Under the pieces are notes generated by a model. The model searched no databases. It was not told where the DNA came from and worked only from the letters and a program-made list of their open reading frames with translations. 64,000 bases of DNA from the NCBI GenBank assembly GCA_001600415.1, contig BCJX01000014.1, forward strand, positions 268,669-332,668, given 5' to 3'. Positions 20,661 through 31,483 of the stretch are shown here, piece after piece. Position 1 is the stretch's first letter. Every line of letters starts with the position of its first letter. The stretch comes from Pascua guehoae (lineage: Eukaryota; Basidiomycota; Tremellomycetes; Trichosporonales; Trichosporonaceae). The position numbers and the translations under genes were made by a program.

Positions 20661-21769
20661 GGTGTGCAAGAGAGGTGGGAGCAGCACCAGAAATGTTGGA
20701 AGGGGGAGCTGCAAAAAGTAGGAAACAGTGCCCCGTACTTTGTGGACTGGGGGTGCTCGTATGGTCCTCGTTGCGCATGATGGATCTGGGTGCTGGGTGC
20801 TGGGTGAGTGCCGGTAGCCCGACCGCCTCGGCCCGGCCGGAACAAGGTCTTTGCCGAATTGCGATGGATATCTCGTGCCGACCCACTCAATCGGGGCACG
20901 TGGTAAACTCTCGGGACATGCAGACTGCAGACACGGAGCTCTGACGAGGCCTAGCTCCAAGCCTTGCTGCCCACCATCTTGGTGTGAGCCTCTCAAACCC
21001 CGTCAGACGATTACAAGACCGCGGGTCTCCGCGCATCCAGACGCTGTGGAAGAAACGAAAGCATAAGTATTGGCGAGGGATCAAGTACCTGGGCGGTTTC
21101 TCCACCGCCACTGATGTATCTGCATCATTTTCGCCTCGGCCCCGCGTCAATTCGCTTGGGGCTCCAGATCTACCAAAAGATCAGCCAGATTACCCCCCAT
21201 GCATCAACTACTATCAACCACCGTCTTATGTCCATCCTCAATCCTGCTAATCAATCGACTGCGGGCATCGGCATATCGCCAGGCTGCTATCTTAACCAAC
21301 AGGATACATGTTTGCTAACCGACCTTCTCACCTTTACCGACGCTTCGAGACCCTTGGCAAGGTGATCCGCAACAAGCCGCGGCGGCCCGTTGGCTTGTCG
21401 TGGTTGTGTGGGCCACGGCCATTAGGGACTTAGCACTACTGACTTCATCTGATATTCACCTCTCTTCCCAATGCTGACGCGACTCACCACATCATCAGAC
21501 TCACCACAGGGTGGCATGGGACACACAGATCGTCTCCTGGCGCTGGGGCCCAGTTTCGTCAGGTACCAGAGTACTGGTGTGGTTCAACCCATCTGGGTAA
21601 CTGCAACAGTATGGGCCTGCCTATCTGTGTTTGCTACCATCATCGATGGTGTTCACTGTTCACGTGGCTACACGGACAGGTGTTCAGGAAAGATGACCTC
21701 AGCATGCCAACTCGTATTGTGTCGTCTCTGCGCCTCCGGGTGTTGAACTTCCTGTCCGCCTTCCCACAT
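20661..21769. other. Intergenic, divergent promoters, no gene seen
   Basis: 1.1 kb between divergent genes (carboxylase on minus, first tandem F-box-like gene on plus). No protein or RNA gene recognised. Confidence 0.4.
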
Positions 21770-21837
21770 CCACTTTGTCACTCCATCCACTTTGTCACTC
21801 CATCCACTTTGTCACTCCATCCACTTTGTCACTCCGT
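21770..21837. repeat. 17-bp tandem repeat, four copies
   Basis: The unit ccactttgtcactccat occurs at 21770-21786, 21787-21803, 21804-21820 and, with one change, 21821-21837. It lies about 250 bp upstream of the start codon of the F-box-like gene at 22083. It is followed by a pyrimidine-rich stretch of short 'ctctactcct' repeats (about 21875-21960) that probably belongs to the 5' leader. Confidence 0.95.
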
Positions 21838-22082
21838 CACTCTCCTTCCTCTCCATCGTCCACCCTAAACTCCTCTTTACTCCTCTCTACTCCTCTCTAC
21901 TCCTCTGGCTCTACTCCTTTGGCTCTACTCGTCTGGCTCTACCCCTCGCCACTCCTCTAGCCTCCTCCCACTCCCTCTCCGCTCTCCTCTCTCTCATCCA
22001 TCTGGTCCTCACTACCGTACATCACCTCATTCAGCGTCGCCACCGGCTTTACCTTTTACCTCATCGTGTCGTGCGTACCACC

Positions 22083-23264
22083 ATGGGCAAGGACAGCCGC
22101 CCCCGCAAGAAGGCGCGTACCTCGACTAGCATCAACGCCGAACCCGACACTGCGTCCAACACCACACCGACGTGCGTGATCGACCACTCCGCGTTCCCTC
22201 ACATTATGGACATGATCTTCGACGCAGCGTCACCCAAGTCGCGCTGGCTCCTCTCCCGCACTTGCCGCGCCCTCCACGAGCGGTTCAAGGTGGACATTGG
22301 CGGTCACGTAGCTATCGCTCGTACACGTCGTTACAAGGACAATCCGGCGCGCGTTGAACTCTGGTCATACTCTGGCATGCCCGCTGTTCCTATCGGCAAT
22401 GCGGCGGGAAGCAAGAATGACAAACATGTGGTGGCAGAAGGCAGTTCGTCCGTACGGAGGTCGTCCTCGGCAAAGAAGGCCGTGTCAATCACTCTACATA
22501 CTCCGTTCCTTAGGACTCGGCCCTCCCGCTCCCAGATTCGGACATGGTATGACAAGGTCTTCACAAGCGATGAACTTGCCTGGTTCACCAAAGCCAACAT
22601 TACCGTCCTAGACATCCGTGACAAGTCCTTCCCCATGGCACATCAGTTGACGTTTGCGCGTCTCGTGCGTCCCAATATTCTGCGCTGCCCCACCGCTCTA
22701 TACGTGGCGCACTTCGCACCTGATGCGATTGTCTACCCTATCACGATGGCGTCATCTCAAAATGTTGACCTTCCTAAGTCCAACTTCTCCCCTCGGACGT
22801 CCAAACTCGTGTTCGCACTCCGCTACATGACGATCCCGGCTGCGGGCACCGTAATGTCGCACACCTACTTGGGCCACGACATCAGTGCTGTTATCCACGT
22901 CTCGGCGACTCTGGATGTGGGGGATGAAAATGCCGCCTCCTTGAGCGACAAAGCTCTCAACTTCGAGAATTTCAAGAGTGTCCTTGAATCTTTTTGCGTT
23001 TGGGTCAACGGCGACGTTACACTTGTGGGCCTTGAGCGTGTGGCGTCGTCTCTCTTCGGGGTGTCCACCGAGGGGGGCAACCTCGCCCCCGCGATCATTC
23101 AACAGCTCGCCGAATGCCACCCTAACTGGCATCAACGCGACCTTCCAAACTTGCGCAAGAGGTTCGACTGCCGCTTGAAGATTCTCTCCGAAACTGAATA
23201 CCTCGAACTGCACAACATGTCACCACTCATGCTTGCGATCATGCGCGGTGCGAGGTACCACTAG
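22083..23264 (+). CDS. F-box-like family protein, tandem copy 1
   Basis: Single exon, 393 residues, started at the ATG in 'accaccatggg'. The open frame upstream of 22083 runs through a tandem repeat and a CT-rich leader and is unlikely to be coding. Residues 1-15 are basic ('RPRKKAR', a possible nuclear signal). Residues about 33-68 are F-box-like ('FPHIMDMIFDAA', 'LLSRTCRALHERF'). Blocks conserved in all three tandem copies follow: 'W(F)TKANITVLDIR', 'ILRCPTAL', 'FALRYMTIPA', 'GDVTLVGLERVASSLFG' and the C-terminal 'SETEYLELHNMSPLMLAI'. The strongest conservation is in that C-terminus, suggesting a folded domain rather than a linker. Function unknown; SCF adaptor is inferred. Confidence 0.8.
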   Translation: MGKDSRPRKKARTSTSINAEPDTASNTTPTCVIDHSAFPHIMDMIFDAASPKSRWLLSRTCRALHERFKVDIGGHVAIARTRRYKDNPARVELWSYSGMPAVPIGNAAGSKNDKHVVAEGSSSVRRSSSAKKAVSITLHTPFLRTRPSRSQIRTWYDKVFTSDELAWFTKANITVLDIRDKSFPMAHQLTFARLVRPNILRCPTALYVAHFAPDAIVYPITMASSQNVDLPKSNFSPRTSKLVFALRYMTIPAAGTVMSHTYLGHDISAVIHVSATLDVGDENAASLSDKALNFENFKSVLESFCVWVNGDVTLVGLERVASSLFGVSTEGGNLAPAIIQQLAECHPNWHQRDLPNLRKRFDCRLKILSETEYLELHNMSPLMLAIMRGARYH

Positions 23265-24186
23265 CCACGTAGCGGACGTGAGCCCGAACCGTGGAGCAAG
23301 CAGAGGGATGGGGATGGAGGTGAATAGAAGGTTAGAAGTGGCCGCGTGCGACGAACAAGAGAGATGGTGGCTGGCAGAATACGACGTATACGTGATGGCT
23401 ATTCAAGTTTACGAGACAGAACATGTAGATAAGTATGCACTCCTTATCGACGAGGCGGTGTGGGAACAAGGCATTGTTTTGCGTATTTAAACTACAGCCC
23501 ACTCGCGTCCCATACGAGCACAGTATTTGCCTGATGTTACACCATCAGGCTACTTCTCATACCTGCTCCCTCCAGCGTCGAATCGCTCCAGACAGAGACA
23601 GTGCTGGAACAAGGACATGCAAATGATGGCAGGATGGTGCTGGTAACTGCTCTCTGAGTCCTGGGGCCTTGCCGATATGCACATCCAGAGGTCTCGCACA
23701 TCTCCTACTGTACGTGCAGTTGGAGAGGATGGCGAGCAGCATTTCACCTCATCATGTGTGTATGTCTCTAGGGCGTCTAGTGACGTTGTGCCATCACATT
23801 TTATTTTATTTTGCTTCCTCACAAACTGAATCACCACACTCTTCATCCCCTCTGTCCCTGTCCTCATGCCCTCAGCAAGCACACCATTCTTGACCTTCCC
23901 ACGTCCCCCAACAACTTTTGGTTTGCCACTTTCCCCTTCCTCTCTTTCATCCATCTCCCACTCTCTCATTCTCCTTCCTTTTCATTGTCCTTACGCTACA
24001 TCGTCCTAACACAGGCCCTCCCCTTGCCATCTACGCCGCTACCCCTCTTCTATCTCCTCTGCGCTTCCCACACACACGCGCGCGAACCCATAAAAAGCCC
24101 CAGTCAAGTCGCCCCGCGTGCTGCGCAACCTTCTCCAGGCAGCTCCCCGCCACTCACTGCCCACAAACACGCTGTTCAAGGTGACT
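23265..24186. other. Intergenic between tandem paralogs, no gene seen
   Basis: About 0.9 kb. The last 250 bp are C/T-rich leader, like that before the first copy, consistent with duplication of promoter and gene together. Confidence 0.4.
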
Positions 24187-25269
24187 ATGGATGCAGACAC
24201 CCCGCCGCGCAAGAAGCCCCGCACGTCCTCTACCGTTTGTGCCCCCGTCGGGCCCGATCTCACGACTGCACCCGACCAAAAGTGCATCATTAACCACACC
24301 TTCTTCCCCCACATTATGGATGCGATCATCGATGCCGCAGGCCCCGAGGCCCGCTGGGCACTGTCGCAAACGTGTCGGGCAATTCGGAAGAGGTGCAACT
24401 TCGACATCGGCTGCCACGTTGGCTTTTCTCGAGTTCAGAGTGGCAACAGCATTCATATGTTGTTGGAGCTTCGGAGGTACCTTGGGGCGTCGGATGACTA
24501 CGCAAAGCCCGCGAAGCCCACAAAGCCCACACCTGCGGGCTTCCTCGTGCCTCGCGAACCTGACAACTGGGCGCGGAACAAGCTTCGGTCTGACGAGCGG
24601 GCCTGGTTTGACAAGGTCAACGTCACGACCCTCGACCTTCGGGGCAACATCTCCAAGCACCAACAGTCGATTATTTATGGCCTTATGACCCCCAAAATCA
24701 TTCGATGCCCGACCGTCCTCGATGATTACACAACCTTCGCGCCTGAGGTTCTCATCTTCCCTGTCAAGATGCGGCCGTCAAAGCTTTCTGGGCGCACCAG
24801 TTTTCCTCCCCCTCCCTATGTGAAGCCGAAGGTGTCGAGGGTCGTGTTCGCGCTCGAATACCAGGCCATCCCCGCTATCCGCACGCCAACATGGACGAAA
24901 GACCCCCAGTTCTTGACCAATGCCGTCATCCACATCTCCACATCGCCAAAGGCCAACTACAAGGACGTCCCCCAACACGACAAGGCCCTCAATTTCAACT
25001 ACTTCAAAAGCTTCCTTACCGCCCTTTGCACGTGGGCTTACCGTGACATCACAATCGTCGGTTTGGAGCGCGTCGCTGGAGCGCTTTTTGGACACGCAAC
25101 GATCGGTGGCAACACACCGCCCTCGATTATACAGCAACTGGCTGGGTGTGTTCCTCAGCGGTCCGGCGAGTCACTCGGTCTGACTCTCCTTTCCGAATCC
25201 GAGTTTCTCGAACTGCACGACATGTCGCCTCTCATGCTGGCGATCGAACGTGGCGCCAAGTACTACTAG
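24187..25269 (+). CDS. F-box-like family protein, tandem copy 2
   Basis: Single exon, 360 residues from the ATG at 24187 ('MDADTPPRKKPRTSS'). The F-box-like segment is at about 36-72 ('FFPHIMDAIIDAAGPEARW', 'LSQTCRAIRKR'). It shares with its neighbours 'W(F)DKVNVTTLDLRG', 'IIRCPTVL', 'FALEYQAIPAI', 'DITIVGLERVAGALFG', 'IIQQLAGC' and 'SESEFLELHDMSPLMLAIERG'. It is the shortest copy, lacking an insertion of about 30 residues after the F-box-like segment. The shared ending identifies it as intact. No catalytic residues seen. Confidence 0.8.
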   Translation: MDADTPPRKKPRTSSTVCAPVGPDLTTAPDQKCIINHTFFPHIMDAIIDAAGPEARWALSQTCRAIRKRCNFDIGCHVGFSRVQSGNSIHMLLELRRYLGASDDYAKPAKPTKPTPAGFLVPREPDNWARNKLRSDERAWFDKVNVTTLDLRGNISKHQQSIIYGLMTPKIIRCPTVLDDYTTFAPEVLIFPVKMRPSKLSGRTSFPPPPYVKPKVSRVVFALEYQAIPAIRTPTWTKDPQFLTNAVIHISTSPKANYKDVPQHDKALNFNYFKSFLTALCTWAYRDITIVGLERVAGALFGHATIGGNTPPSIIQQLAGCVPQRSGESLGLTLLSESEFLELHDMSPLMLAIERGAKYY

Positions 25270-26671
25270 CTGTGGATGCCTAGGGTGGGCCGTGGGGGGC
25301 AAGCGTGACCGAGGATGAGAATTCGACGAGCAGGGACGAGAAGAAGTGGCCGGAGCTGAGAAGAAGAGAAGAGTACATGTGCGAGTTCATCGAGAGCGAC
25401 GAGTAGAGTATGCGTCGATAATGAAAGAGACATATGTGACGAGAAGACTACCAAGTGAATGGTGGGGGTTGCGAAAGGCTCCGCATGCTGATCAAACCCA
25501 ACATCTTGCGTTGTGCCACATGAAATGCCAACACCAGAAGGTTTCAAGCGGTAAACCTTCACCGCCCTGCCCAGATGTTACAGTGCAATGGGGCTCATCC
25601 CAAAGCATCACTCTGCAGCAGCCTTACCGTTCCTACATCAAGCACCATCTTTGCTCTCCCCTACAGTATGTTAACATTCTTGCCCGCGCTATCTCCTGTT
25701 GCCCACCACCAGCGCATGGCAACTGTCACCAGTCATCGCTCCAGTGCGCGTAAGAAAATCATCTACGAAAGCATCTCACAACCCGACAAGCTGTTCAACC
25801 TCGCGATTCGCGACTGGGTGGATAATGAGAACCAATAATACACAGACACCTTCAAGAAAAGCCTTTGCGGTAGAGTGAATGGAGAGCTGAAGCTTTGGTC
25901 GCAATGTATGCGAGGCCTGTCGGTCCATGTTGGGATTGCAGTTCGCTCGTGTCTCGTGGGCGGTCGGCTGGTTAGTCGGTTAGTCGGTGCGACCCTCGCT
26001 CAACCCTAATCCACTCATGAATTTATACTCTTCTCTACGCAAACTCGTTGGTCTCGTTTCTAAGACATGGTTGCGAAGGTGCATCCCTCACCAGCCCTCC
26101 CTAAACTCAATTCTTAAAACGCGGGGGGGTGGCTGGTTCGTGTCCATTTTATTTACGCATTTCATGGACTGGGCTCCAAAGCAGGAACAACGTTTGAGTA
26201 GTCGCAAAAATTCAGGATCTAAGCACCACTGTACTCTCCGCTTTGGGTCGCAACACCAACACTTCTGTTCCACATCATCAGCTTGCTGTTCTCGCTGTCC
26301 ATTGCTTAAGTGTCCAAACCAAATATAGCGTCTATCAAGAAGCTCTAGCACGCGGCCCTGGATCTGTAGATGATGCTAACGTTTGTCTAACATTCTTCAA
26401 TGCGTATACTCGTGAGCAACGGGGCGAAACCCAAAGTTTTGCTGACATTACTGAAAGTTGTTCCTGCTTTGAAATAGTGCTATCCTATTACGTAGCGTAC
26501 TCTTGTTTAAACAGGAACGGCACTTATAGTTGCCACCGCCTCGTCTCGTATATCTCTACTGTCGTTATCGTACATACCACTCCGCGACACGATTCCGGCT
26601 TCACGTTCCACAGTGGCTCGAGCATTCACCTCACTCCTCTTCCATCCCTCACGTACTGGCCATCTATTACT
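25270..26671. other. Intergenic between tandem paralogs, no gene seen
   Basis: 1.4 kb, less GC-rich than its surroundings. A frame open from 26243 into the next gene carries no family similarity before 26672 and is taken as leader or non-coding. Confidence 0.4.
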
Positions 26672-27901
26672 ATGGACGCAGACACACGTTCCCACGAAAA
26701 AGCACATGTTGTTGTCACCGAGATCCAGTCCGAGCCAAAGGCTACCTCTGTGACAGCGTCCATCGACCACACCCCGGATCTTGCCATGAGCGACCAGAAG
26801 ACCACCATGGTAACAAGCAGCATCGACCATACGGCCTACCCACACATTGTGGACATGATCTTCAACAACACAGACTCGGTGACACGTTGGACCGTATCGC
26901 AAACGTGCCGCTCGCTACGAAAGAGATTCCACGAGGACATTGGCGGGCATATCGGCGTCGTTTACCTGAAAAGGCTGGTGGGAATTCGAGCATACAGGGC
27001 TGTGCCGACTATTCCACACTTGGACGACACCGACGGCGCACATTCCTCTACCTGTGACGCTCGCGAGTGCAGCCTAGCTGCGCCCGACACACCTCCTCGC
27101 GAGGAAGGCTCAGCACCTCTTCACACGTGTGATGATTTCTTTGTTCCCTATGAAGATCAGAACACTCTCACACGTGCCGAGTTGGACTGGTTCACTAAAG
27201 CCAACATCGCCGTTGTTGACATCGACGACCGCGCCGACATGCTACCCAGGATGGGTCTGGACAAGATCCTCAAGCTTTTGAACCCGAAAATTCTGCGCTG
27301 TCCCACACTCTACCCCGAACATTCGCAGTCAAAACATGTCAGTACATGTCGTACGCCCTACACGGTCGTTCACCCCACCAGGATGATGCGCTGGGGTTCT
27401 CCCAACATTGTTCTGGCATCCCCAAGACCGTCAGTGGCGGTCCAAAGGACCGTTTTCGCTCTCCATTACGACGTCATTCCCGCCACCCGATACCCAGGCG
27501 GCCTAGACGCCCCACCACACTTGGTGGACAGTACAATCCACATTTCAGCGTCGCCCAAGGTCGACTACGACAACGTGTCGGCAAGTGACAAGCACCGAAA
27601 CTTGGTCCTTTTCCGCAATTTTCTCCACAATATTCGCAAATGGGTCAAGGGCGACGTGACGATTGTCGGCCTCGAACGTGTCGCAGGATCCCTCTTCGGA
27701 CAGCCCACACCCTGCGTCATACAACTTGTAGGGGGGTGCGTTTCCCTCGACAAGAGCCAACTCGAAACCTCCTCATCGGCGGACAACGAGCCTCACCATG
27801 GCCTCCAGTTCCTCACAGAGGCGGAATACGTCGAGCTCCACGACATGTCGCCGCTTAGGCTCGCAATCGAACGAGGCGTTGGGTATAGGTGGGCGCCTTG
27901 A
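26672..27901 (+). CDS. F-box-like family protein, tandem copy 3
   Basis: Single exon, 409 residues from the ATG at 26672 ('MDADTRSHEKAHV', like the start of copy 2). The N-terminus holds a small internal duplication, 'VTASIDHTPD' then 'VTSSIDHTAYPH'. The F-box-like segment is at about 51-86 ('YPHIVDMIFNNTDSVTRW', 'SQTCRSLRKRF'). Family blocks follow: 'FTKANIAVVDIDDRA', 'ILRCPTLY', 'FALHYDVIPATRY', 'GDVTIVGLERVAGSLFG' and 'TEAEYVELHDMSPLRLAIERG'. It carries an extra Asp/Ser/Cys-containing stretch after the F-box-like part. Same inferred role as copies 1 and 2. Confidence 0.8.
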   Translation: MDADTRSHEKAHVVVTEIQSEPKATSVTASIDHTPDLAMSDQKTTMVTSSIDHTAYPHIVDMIFNNTDSVTRWTVSQTCRSLRKRFHEDIGGHIGVVYLKRLVGIRAYRAVPTIPHLDDTDGAHSSTCDARECSLAAPDTPPREEGSAPLHTCDDFFVPYEDQNTLTRAELDWFTKANIAVVDIDDRADMLPRMGLDKILKLLNPKILRCPTLYPEHSQSKHVSTCRTPYTVVHPTRMMRWGSPNIVLASPRPSVAVQRTVFALHYDVIPATRYPGGLDAPPHLVDSTIHISASPKVDYDNVSASDKHRNLVLFRNFLHNIRKWVKGDVTIVGLERVAGSLFGQPTPCVIQLVGGCVSLDKSQLETSSSADNEPHHGLQFLTEAEYVELHDMSPLRLAIERGVGYRWAP

Positions 27902-29438
27902 CAGTCGCGGTACTGTTGATATAGGAGAGGTCGTTGAGAATGAAAGAGCAATGACGGACGCGTGGAAACAGGATGCGACAATCTTATAGCATACAGAGAT
28001 AGTGACCTAGGCACAAGCCACGTGGCTGCGGCTGTGTGGCTGCTGAAGCGCTATCTAGCTGTTGGTGCAGAGTATAGGGTCGCGGGTTGGCAAGGGACAA
28101 GAGGACTCCGGAGACGATTGGTGTCTGTTCAGGACCGGGTCGGTGAAAGACAATGGTCTGCAGAGGACACGGGTTTGTGGATGACACGGGTCTGAGGCAG
28201 TTGCAAAGAGGTTGTCGGTCTGCCGAACAAGCCTGCCGTTTTATTGAGAGATCCTCCTCGGCTGGTGGGTAGATAATCCCTATGCTCATTTGCACTGTCC
28301 ATTGGGGGAGTTGTGAGGTGTCTAATACACGTAACTCTGTGCCGCCAGGTTGTCGAACCACCCAAAACCTCTGTGGGATACGTTTGCAGCCCTGGTGAAC
28401 TGACGCGCTGTCCCCGTTGATTACCTCACTGACAAGCATGACGGTCTTCAAAGCTCGCCGACGTCAGCAGTGCAAGTGAGACAGGTCGTCGGCCAGGCTC
28501 GTCGTATGCACACATGAAAATCATTCACGGTGGCGCAGGGCGGTGCCTGACGTGGATCGCCCGGTCCACGGTCGGATCAGCGTGCGTGGCAGTTTAACAG
28601 CGCTTGAGCTTGGAGCTCAGTTGTCGGGCCCCGGGGGACCGGGGGAGGTGGGGGGGTGGTGGTTGGGGGGATTCAGCACTGCTGGTGCGGTTCATGGTAC
28701 AAGACGGGAGGAGGGTCGAGCGTCATCAGAGATACCGTGCTTTGGTTATCAGGCCTGTCAGCGGTTCTCATGATGCGGTACCGGCAAGAGTGCTACTGAG
28801 GAGATCTACGTTCGGCTCCAGCAAACAATGATGCGCTGCACGCAACGCGCTCTGTGGGTGTGCAAGGTTGCGATGATGGCGTGATTGGGCCGCCAGGTCA
28901 CCCATCGTCTGTCAAGCTTTCAAGCCTCCTCAGGTCCCATCTGGTTCTCAGGTCATGGCGGGACGCGGGACTGTGCACGATCGGGATATCGATGGGACAA
29001 TGTGCGCAATGACCCTTCGCAGTCAATCATGGAGGGCAAGCTGCAGGATTCAAGCTGTCGCAGGTTCCACGATTCATCTTGCGAGGTCTGGCCCAATTGC
29101 TATTCGGTGGCGAGTGCCACGACGCGTGTGTGACGTCAGAAGTCATGGAGCACCCAGGTCCACTCCACAATTCCACGCATGACCCATCGCGCCGCTGTTC
29201 GTTTCCTCATCTACCACTTCTGCATTGACGTCACACGCGTCACAGCCAGTCCTCACACTACCTTTCACACTCATTTTCCAGCTTTATATTCTTGCCTCTT
29301 GAAAGCGCTGCCCCCGCCCCCGCCACTGTACTGTACCACACACACACACACACACGCACACACACACTTGTTAGCTTGTCCCCCGTGTACTTACCCGCGC
29401 ACACGCATCACCAAGCGCGAGACTGTCCTTGACCGAAA
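27902..29438. other. Intergenic, no gene seen
   Basis: 1.5 kb. A G-rich patch lies at about 28626-28670 and a CA microsatellite near the end. No gene signature in either strand. Confidence 0.4.
29337..29368. repeat. CA dinucleotide microsatellite
   Basis: A near-perfect (CA)n run with one CG interruption, 70 bp upstream of the start codon of the EI24-type gene and therefore probably in its promoter or 5' leader. Confidence 0.9.
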
Positions 29439-31180
29439 ATGTCCAGCGAGATGCCGAGCGACCTGTCGCCAAACCACGACTCGAACCCGACAGTGCTCCA
29501 CAGCGCGTTCGACTCGTCGGGCGGCAGCGACACCAAGGGCTCGGGGCTCACCGTCGACCAGAGGCTGGCGGCCGAGGGCGCGTCGGGGACGTCTGGGACG
29601 TCGGGAGCCTCGTCGTCGCCGGCGGTGGGGGAGCACTCTGCCCAACAGCCCCTCAGTGGCGGGCCACGATTCACGCCCGCGGGCGTGCACAAGTCGGCAA
29701 CGGGCCAGGTGGGGTCGTACGTCGCGACGGTCAAGCAGGCGGCTGCGAGCGGCGCGTGGATCTATCCCATCTACGGCGTCGTCTACATGGCGTCGCGTGA
29801 GTGGAGCCACCCACTTTCCTACGCCACGCCTCTCTTCTGACACGCAGACCCGCGGCTCATCGGGCCACTGTTCCCACTCATCCTGCGCGCGCTGGCCATC
29901 TCGGCCGGCGTCGTCGCCGCGTGCTTCTTCTTCCTGTACCTGCCCCAGGTCGCGTGGCTCGCCCTCTTTTCGGGCCCGTTAGGTAAATTCACCTTTTCCA
30001 AGACTGCAAACCTGCCCTCCCTACCGTCCTCCAACCCCATCCAAGACCCATCAAATCCCAATCTCAATCCCAACCCCAACCCAAACCCCTTCCAAGCCCA
30101 CCGCAACCCCTACTGCCTCTGGCTGTGCGGCTCCAGTGCCACTCCTAACGGAACAGCGTTTGTCGGCGCCGTGCCCCTCGTCCTCGGCGAGGCCTATCTC
30201 ATTCTCATGTTCCTCGGCAAAAAGTTCCTCATGGGTAGCGTCGGCACAGACCTCTTTGATGCTGTGAGTCTGACTGCACACCCCCCCACGCACGCCCAAC
30301 GCCGTTCTGGTTCTCACCACCCACCCCACAGGTGCTCGTGCAAAAGGGCCACGCAGACCTGGTCCAAAAGGGCCGCTCCGTCTCAAAGGGCCAAAACGCC
30401 ACGTTCCAGCTCGGCAAGGTGCTCTCAAAGCCCCTGTCAAAGCTCAGCACGGACAATATCGTCCGGTACATTATCACCATGCCCCTCAACCTCGTCCCCG
30501 TCGTCGGAACCGCCTTCTTCCTGACCTACAATGGTGCGTTGGTATAGAGTACAAAGCGAGGTGTATCTGTGGCGGGCGCGACACGCCGTGCCAAAGGAGA
30601 TTAGATAGCGGCAGGATCGGCACGTGTCTGCGATCAGCCGCATCGTGGCGTGCATTGTGTGTTCCATAGGATCGTCAATCGCGGGCGCAGATAGCCACGC
30701 GCTACACCCAAACTAACACACAGGGTACAAGTCGGGCCCGAGCTACATGGGACGCTATTTCCAGCTCAAGGGATGGGACAAGGAGCGCCGCGCGGCCTTT
30801 GTCGCCCCCCGCCGCGGGGCGTATGCAGCGTGCGTACAGTGTTCCAGTTCCAGCAGTGTGGACTGCGTCGTGGATTCCGGCCCCCACCGGTAATGTAATG
30901 GGCAGGGAGGCTGACAGCAGGTTTGGCACGGTCGCCATGGTCTTCAACCTCATCCCCGTCGTCTCGGTCATTCTTGGCCGTGCGTACAGCCTAGCTATAG
31001 CCGTGCTCACACGCTAACACTCTAGTCGCGGTGCAGGTCGGCGCGGCGCTGTGGGCGTGCGACATGGAGAACCGCGCCGATAGGGCGGCAGGCAAGGCGC
31101 CTGCGCAAGAGGTCGAGGTCGAGCTCCCGACGCAGGACACCCAGAGCACCGCGAAAACCTCGGGCAAGAAGCTCGAGTAG
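29439..31180 (+). CDS. EI24/RRT8-like multi-pass membrane protein
   Basis: Seven exons: 29439-29796, 29848-29982, 30157-30263, 30332-30533, 30724-30829, 30921-30979 and 31026-31180, giving 373 residues. The first 85 residues are a Ser/Gly/Asp-rich tail. Hydrophobic segments follow: 'LIGPLFPLILRALAISAGVV', 'LPQVAWLALFSGPL', 'AVPLVLGEAYLILMFLG', 'IITMPLNLVPVVGTAFFL' and 'VAMVFNLIPVVSVILG'. The 'MPLNLVPVVGT...YNGYKSGPSYMGRYFQLKGWDKERR' region is characteristic of the EI24 family of fungal membrane proteins. Relatives act at the endoplasmic reticulum, spore wall or lipid droplets; the substrate is not predictable. The C-terminus ends in a charged tail. Intron 2 (29983-30156, 174 nt) is the least certain. 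Confidence 0.82.
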
Positions 31181-31483
31181 AGAGCCACTGATAGAAGAAC
31201 GAGTAGCGCCCCCAGCTGCCCTCCTGCCATCTGGTAAGACCATAGCCAAATTTAGCCGAGTTTTGAGCGAGCCCCTTGATCTTTGCCCTTTATGTATCCC
31301 GTTGTCGTGTATTTTCGTGGGCTTGAAGTAGCCCAGTCACGGACTTGACATTGCGGGTACAGGCAGACTACCACCCCACGCACCCCACGCAACCAGCTAT
31401 CCCCCGCTGCACCCCTGCACATCCGGAGCAGCGCTGCATATGACACTGCTTTTATGTCAGACTATCAAACTATACACCAAGAC

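Noticed and set aside
21792..22082. N-terminal extension of tandem F-box-like copy 1
   Set aside because: Would translate the 17-bp repeats and a CT-rich leader; the Kozak-like ATG at 22083 matches the family start.
26243..26671. Extension of tandem F-box-like copy 3 upstream of 26672
   Set aside because: The frame begins at a non-ATG codon, has no similarity to the other copies, and copies 2 and 3 share the start 'MDADT' at the internal ATG.
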